The notes under the pieces: model-generated
Told to the model about the DNA's origin: nothing
The model's input: only the letters and a program-made list of their open reading frames with translations
The model's database searches: none
Assembly: GCF_018274385.1 (NCBI RefSeq)
Contig: NZ_JAAFYZ010000105.1
Location: 1-33,290, forward strand
Length of the DNA: 33,290 nucleotides
Source of the DNA: Catenulispora pinistramenti
GTDB taxonomy: Bacteria; Actinomycetota; Actinomycetes; Streptomycetales; Catenulisporaceae
Direction of reading: 5' to 3'
Shown here: positions 31,477 to 33,290 of the stretch, piece by piece
How the letters are laid out: each line of letters begins with the position of its first letter
Position numbering within the stretch: the first letter of the stretch is position 1
Translations under genes and position numbers: made by a program

Positions 31477-31881
31477 AGGGTCTCCTCTGCTCGGTCGGGC
31501 GGCGCTTGCTCGGTCGGGGCGGCGGTCGGGGCGGCGGTCGCGCCGGGCAGTGCGCCGGTCAGGCTCGCCGGGGCCCGGGGTGTGGCTCGCCGTCGAGTCG
31601 TGTTCGGGGGTCGTGTTCGAGGTCGGGGGTCGTGTTCGGGGTTGTCGTGGTAGTCGCGGTCGGGGCGGCGGCCTGGCCGGTCGGCCGTCTCGCGGGTCCG
31701 GCGGTGATCGATTAGCCTGGCTGAGGCGTCAGCCTGGCCGCCGACGGCGGAACCGCAAGGTGATTGTCGGGTATTGGTGTGTGAGCCGCGAGGTTTTCGA
31801 GGCTCGCGCCCGGCCGGCCCGCCAGGACCCACGCTGGGTCCGAAGCCGCCCCGCGATCGAGCCGCCAGCGAGGAATCCCTG
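31477..31881. other. Divergent intergenic region with direct repeats
   Basis: This 405-bp gap between the S9 peptidase operon (minus) and the PLP-enzyme gene (plus) is very GC-rich and holds no supported gene. The plus-strand frame upstream of 31882 is open to 31774 but lacks a start with a ribosome site. Three GTCGTGTTCG copies (31597-31638) and several GGTCGGGGCGG runs occur. Both promoters must lie here, but I see no clear -10/-35 pair. Confidence 0.6.
31597..31638. repeat. Three direct repeats of GTCGTGTTCG in the divergent promoter region
   Basis: Exact copies of GTCGTGTTCG begin at 31597, 31610 and 31629, spaced 13 and 19 bp apart and each followed by G-rich sequence. Direct-repeat operators of this size are known for several actinomycete regulators; slippage is the alternative. 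Confidence 0.6.
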
Positions 31882-33201
31882 ATGCCCGAGCACCATGTCC
31901 GCCGAATCCGCCGCGACCGCGCCGTGCACGCCGCGGTGGCCCAGGGCCTGCTCGACCCGCTGACGACGCCGGTGGCGGCGTTCGTCGACCTGGCCGGGAT
32001 CGCGCAGACCGCGGCCGAACTGCTGGCGGCCTGGCCGAGCGAGGTGGACGTGCTGCACGCGTTCGCCGCCAAGGCCAATCCGATGGTGCCGGTCCTGGCG
32101 CTGCTGCTCCGGCACGGCCTGGGCTGCGAGGTCAGCAGCCCCGGGGAACTGGCGCAGGCGCGCGCGGCCGGGTTCCCGGCCTCCCGGATCGTGCTGGACT
32201 CCCCGGCCAAGACCCAAGCTGAGCTGGCCGGGGCGCTGCGCGACGGCATCGCGCTGAACATCGACAACTTCGAGGAACTGGAGCGGGTGGACCGGCTGGT
32301 CGCCGCCGGCGCCGCGGCCGTGCGGGTCGGGGTGCGGATCAACCCGCAGGTCGGGATCGGCTCGATCGAGGCCATGTCGACGGCCGGGCGGACGACGAAG
32401 TTCGGGATCGCGATGGCCGACCCCGGCAACCGGGAGCGGCTGCTCGCGGCGTACACGGCCCGGCCGTGGCTGCGCTGGGTCCACGTGCACGTCGGCTCGC
32501 AGGGCATCCCCCTGGAGCTGAACGCCGCCGGGGTCGCGGAGGCGGTGCGGTTCGCGCAGGAGGTGAACGCGCGGCGGGCCGGGCAGATCGAGGGCATCGA
32601 TATCGGTGGCGGGTTGCCGGTCGACTTCAGCGGGGACGAGGACAGTCCCACCTTCGCCGATCACGTGGCGGTGTTGCGGGAGGCCGCGCCGGAGTTGTTC
32701 GGCGGGGAGCTGAAAGTGGTCACCGAGTACGGGCGGTCGGTGATGGCCAAGAACGGGTTCATCGCCTCGCGGGTGGAGTACACGAAGACCACGGGCGGGC
32801 GCGCTATTGCGTTGACGCACGCGGGGGCACAGGTGGCGGCGCGTACTGTGTTCGCCCCCGAGTCCTGGCCGCTGCGAGTGCTGGCTTATGACCGGCACGG
32901 GTTGGCGAGTACTGCGGAGTTGGAGGTACAGGACGTCGCGGGGCCCTGTTGCTTCGCGGGAGACCTGATGGCGCGGGAGCGGAAGCTGCCGCTGCTGGCG
33001 ACGGAGGACATCGTGGTGGTGCCGGACACCGGTGCGTACTACTTCTCCTCGCCGTTCCAGTACAACAGCCTGCCGATGCCGCCGGTGTTCGGGTTCGAGG
33101 TGTCGGAGGGCGACGTGGTGCGGTTCCACGTGCTGCGGGCCGCGGAGAGCATCGACGAGGTGGTGGCGCGCAGCGGTGTGCTGCCGGCGAGTCTGCGGTG
33201 A
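31882..33201 (+). CDS. Fold-type III PLP-dependent decarboxylase-like enzyme, diverged from LysA
   Basis: This 439-aa enzyme has the alanine-racemase/decarboxylase fold: Lys64 in H-A-F-A-A-K-A-N-P (PLP), V-H-V-G-S-Q (about 201), G-G-G-L-P, E-Y-G-R-S, and Cys357 in G-P-C-C-F-A-G-D. The last motif differs from LysA (C-E-S/T-G-D) by loss of the Glu, and the C-terminal motif is D-T-G-A-Y-Y-F-S-S-P-F-Q-Y-N rather than G-A-Y...S-N-Y-N. The substrate is therefore probably not meso-diaminopimelate and may be another amino acid, possibly a D-form. ATG 31882 has GAGGA eight bases upstream. It is followed after 7 bp by a D-aminoacylase-like gene, with which it probably works. Confidence 0.9.
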   Translation: MPEHHVRRIRRDRAVHAAVAQGLLDPLTTPVAAFVDLAGIAQTAAELLAAWPSEVDVLHAFAAKANPMVPVLALLLRHGLGCEVSSPGELAQARAAGFPASRIVLDSPAKTQAELAGALRDGIALNIDNFEELERVDRLVAAGAAAVRVGVRINPQVGIGSIEAMSTAGRTTKFGIAMADPGNRERLLAAYTARPWLRWVHVHVGSQGIPLELNAAGVAEAVRFAQEVNARRAGQIEGIDIGGGLPVDFSGDEDSPTFADHVAVLREAAPELFGGELKVVTEYGRSVMAKNGFIASRVEYTKTTGGRAIALTHAGAQVAARTVFAPESWPLRVLAYDRHGLASTAELEVQDVAGPCCFAGDLMARERKLPLLATEDIVVVPDTGAYYFSSPFQYNSLPMPPVFGFEVSEGDVVRFHVLRAAESIDEVVARSGVLPASLR

Positions 33202-33208
33202 GTCCGCG

Positions 33209-33290
33209 GTGACTGGTCTGTCGCTGGTGTTGCGTGGGGGGTTGGTGGCCGACGGGACCGGGGCTCCTTTGGCTCGGCGGGATGTGGGGG
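33209..33290 (+). CDS. N-acyl-D-amino-acid deacylase/amidohydrolase, N-terminal fragment
   Basis: Starting at GTG 33209, 7 bp after the PLP-enzyme stop, 27 codons are visible before the window ends. The sequence L-V-L-R-G-G-L-V-A-D-G-T-G-A-P-L-A-R-R-D-V-G is the typical opening of D-aminoacylase/dihydroorotase-type amidohydrolases (x-G-G-x-V-x-D-G-T-G-x-P...D-V). Metal ligands lie beyond the edge. D-aminoacylases free D-amino acids from N-acyl forms, which fits the neighbouring PLP enzyme. The call rests on this short segment. Confidence 0.75.
   Translation, partial: MTGLSLVLRGGLVADGTGAPLARRDVG

Noticed and set aside
29161..31653. 830-aa plus-strand ORF opposite the M20 and S9 peptidase genes
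   Set aside because: Composition is low-complexity Gly/Arg/Val and it is antisense to two peptidases with complete catalytic residues.

Overview
This is a GC-rich (about 70% by eye) actinomycete chromosomal segment. The evidence is the strong third-position G/C codon bias, frequent GTG starts, a SigE-type ECF sigma factor, a DUF574 SAM-dependent methyltransferase, GlxA/AraC and MarR regulators, and a Tat-exported PHP hydrolase. The overall look is Streptomyces/Catenulispora-like; the genus is inference. There are no rRNAs, tRNAs, CRISPR arrays, insertion sequences or integrases. Almost all coding ORFs are intact.

Left part (1-9.6 kb, all minus strand): a 1466-aa TPR protein with an internal zinc-finger-like cluster, apparently coupled to a further gene beyond the left edge; a SnoaL-like protein; a Tat-exported CehA/McbA-type PHP metallohydrolase; a PIG-V-like GT-C mannosyltransferase; and an ECF sigma factor with a small membrane protein just downstream. 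A seven-copy 13-bp tandem repeat lies between the PHP and SnoaL genes.

Middle part (9.7-18.2 kb): a MarR repressor faces a zinc-ribbon protein across a perfect palindrome that covers the likely -10 box. Then come a protein of unknown function, a protein with an ArsR-type C-terminal helix-turn-helix, a DUF574 methyltransferase divergent from a secreted CHAP-like wall hydrolase with a Pro/Thr linker, a 64-aa membrane protein, and a GlxA-type regulator followed by an isochorismatase-family hydrolase.

Region 18.2-25.6 kb (all minus): a GT4 glycosyltransferase carrying a frame-breaking 8-bp tandem repeat, a membrane-anchored NB-ARC/TPR STAND NTPase, a transglutaminase-like protein, a 15-bp tandem repeat, ahcY behind a well-formed S-adenosylhomocysteine riboswitch, a GNAT acetyltransferase, and an unlisted 54-aa single-pass membrane protein.

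Right part (25.8-33.3 kb): a coherent peptide and amino-acid block. A canonical diaminopimelate decarboxylase (lysA) on plus meets, tail to tail, a tightly coupled minus operon of S9 peptidase, M20 metallopeptidase and S66 LD-carboxypeptidase. Divergent from that operon is a second fold-type III PLP enzyme with an altered active-site motif, followed by the start of a D-aminoacylase-like amidohydrolase. Together they suggest salvage of peptides containing D-amino acids or diaminopimelate.

The strongest points for follow-up are the possible phase-variable glycosyltransferase (19113-19208), the SAH riboswitch with two mutually exclusive stems (24667-24750), the membrane-bound STAND protein and its neighbours, and the D-amino-acid/peptide salvage block with its unusual PLP enzyme.
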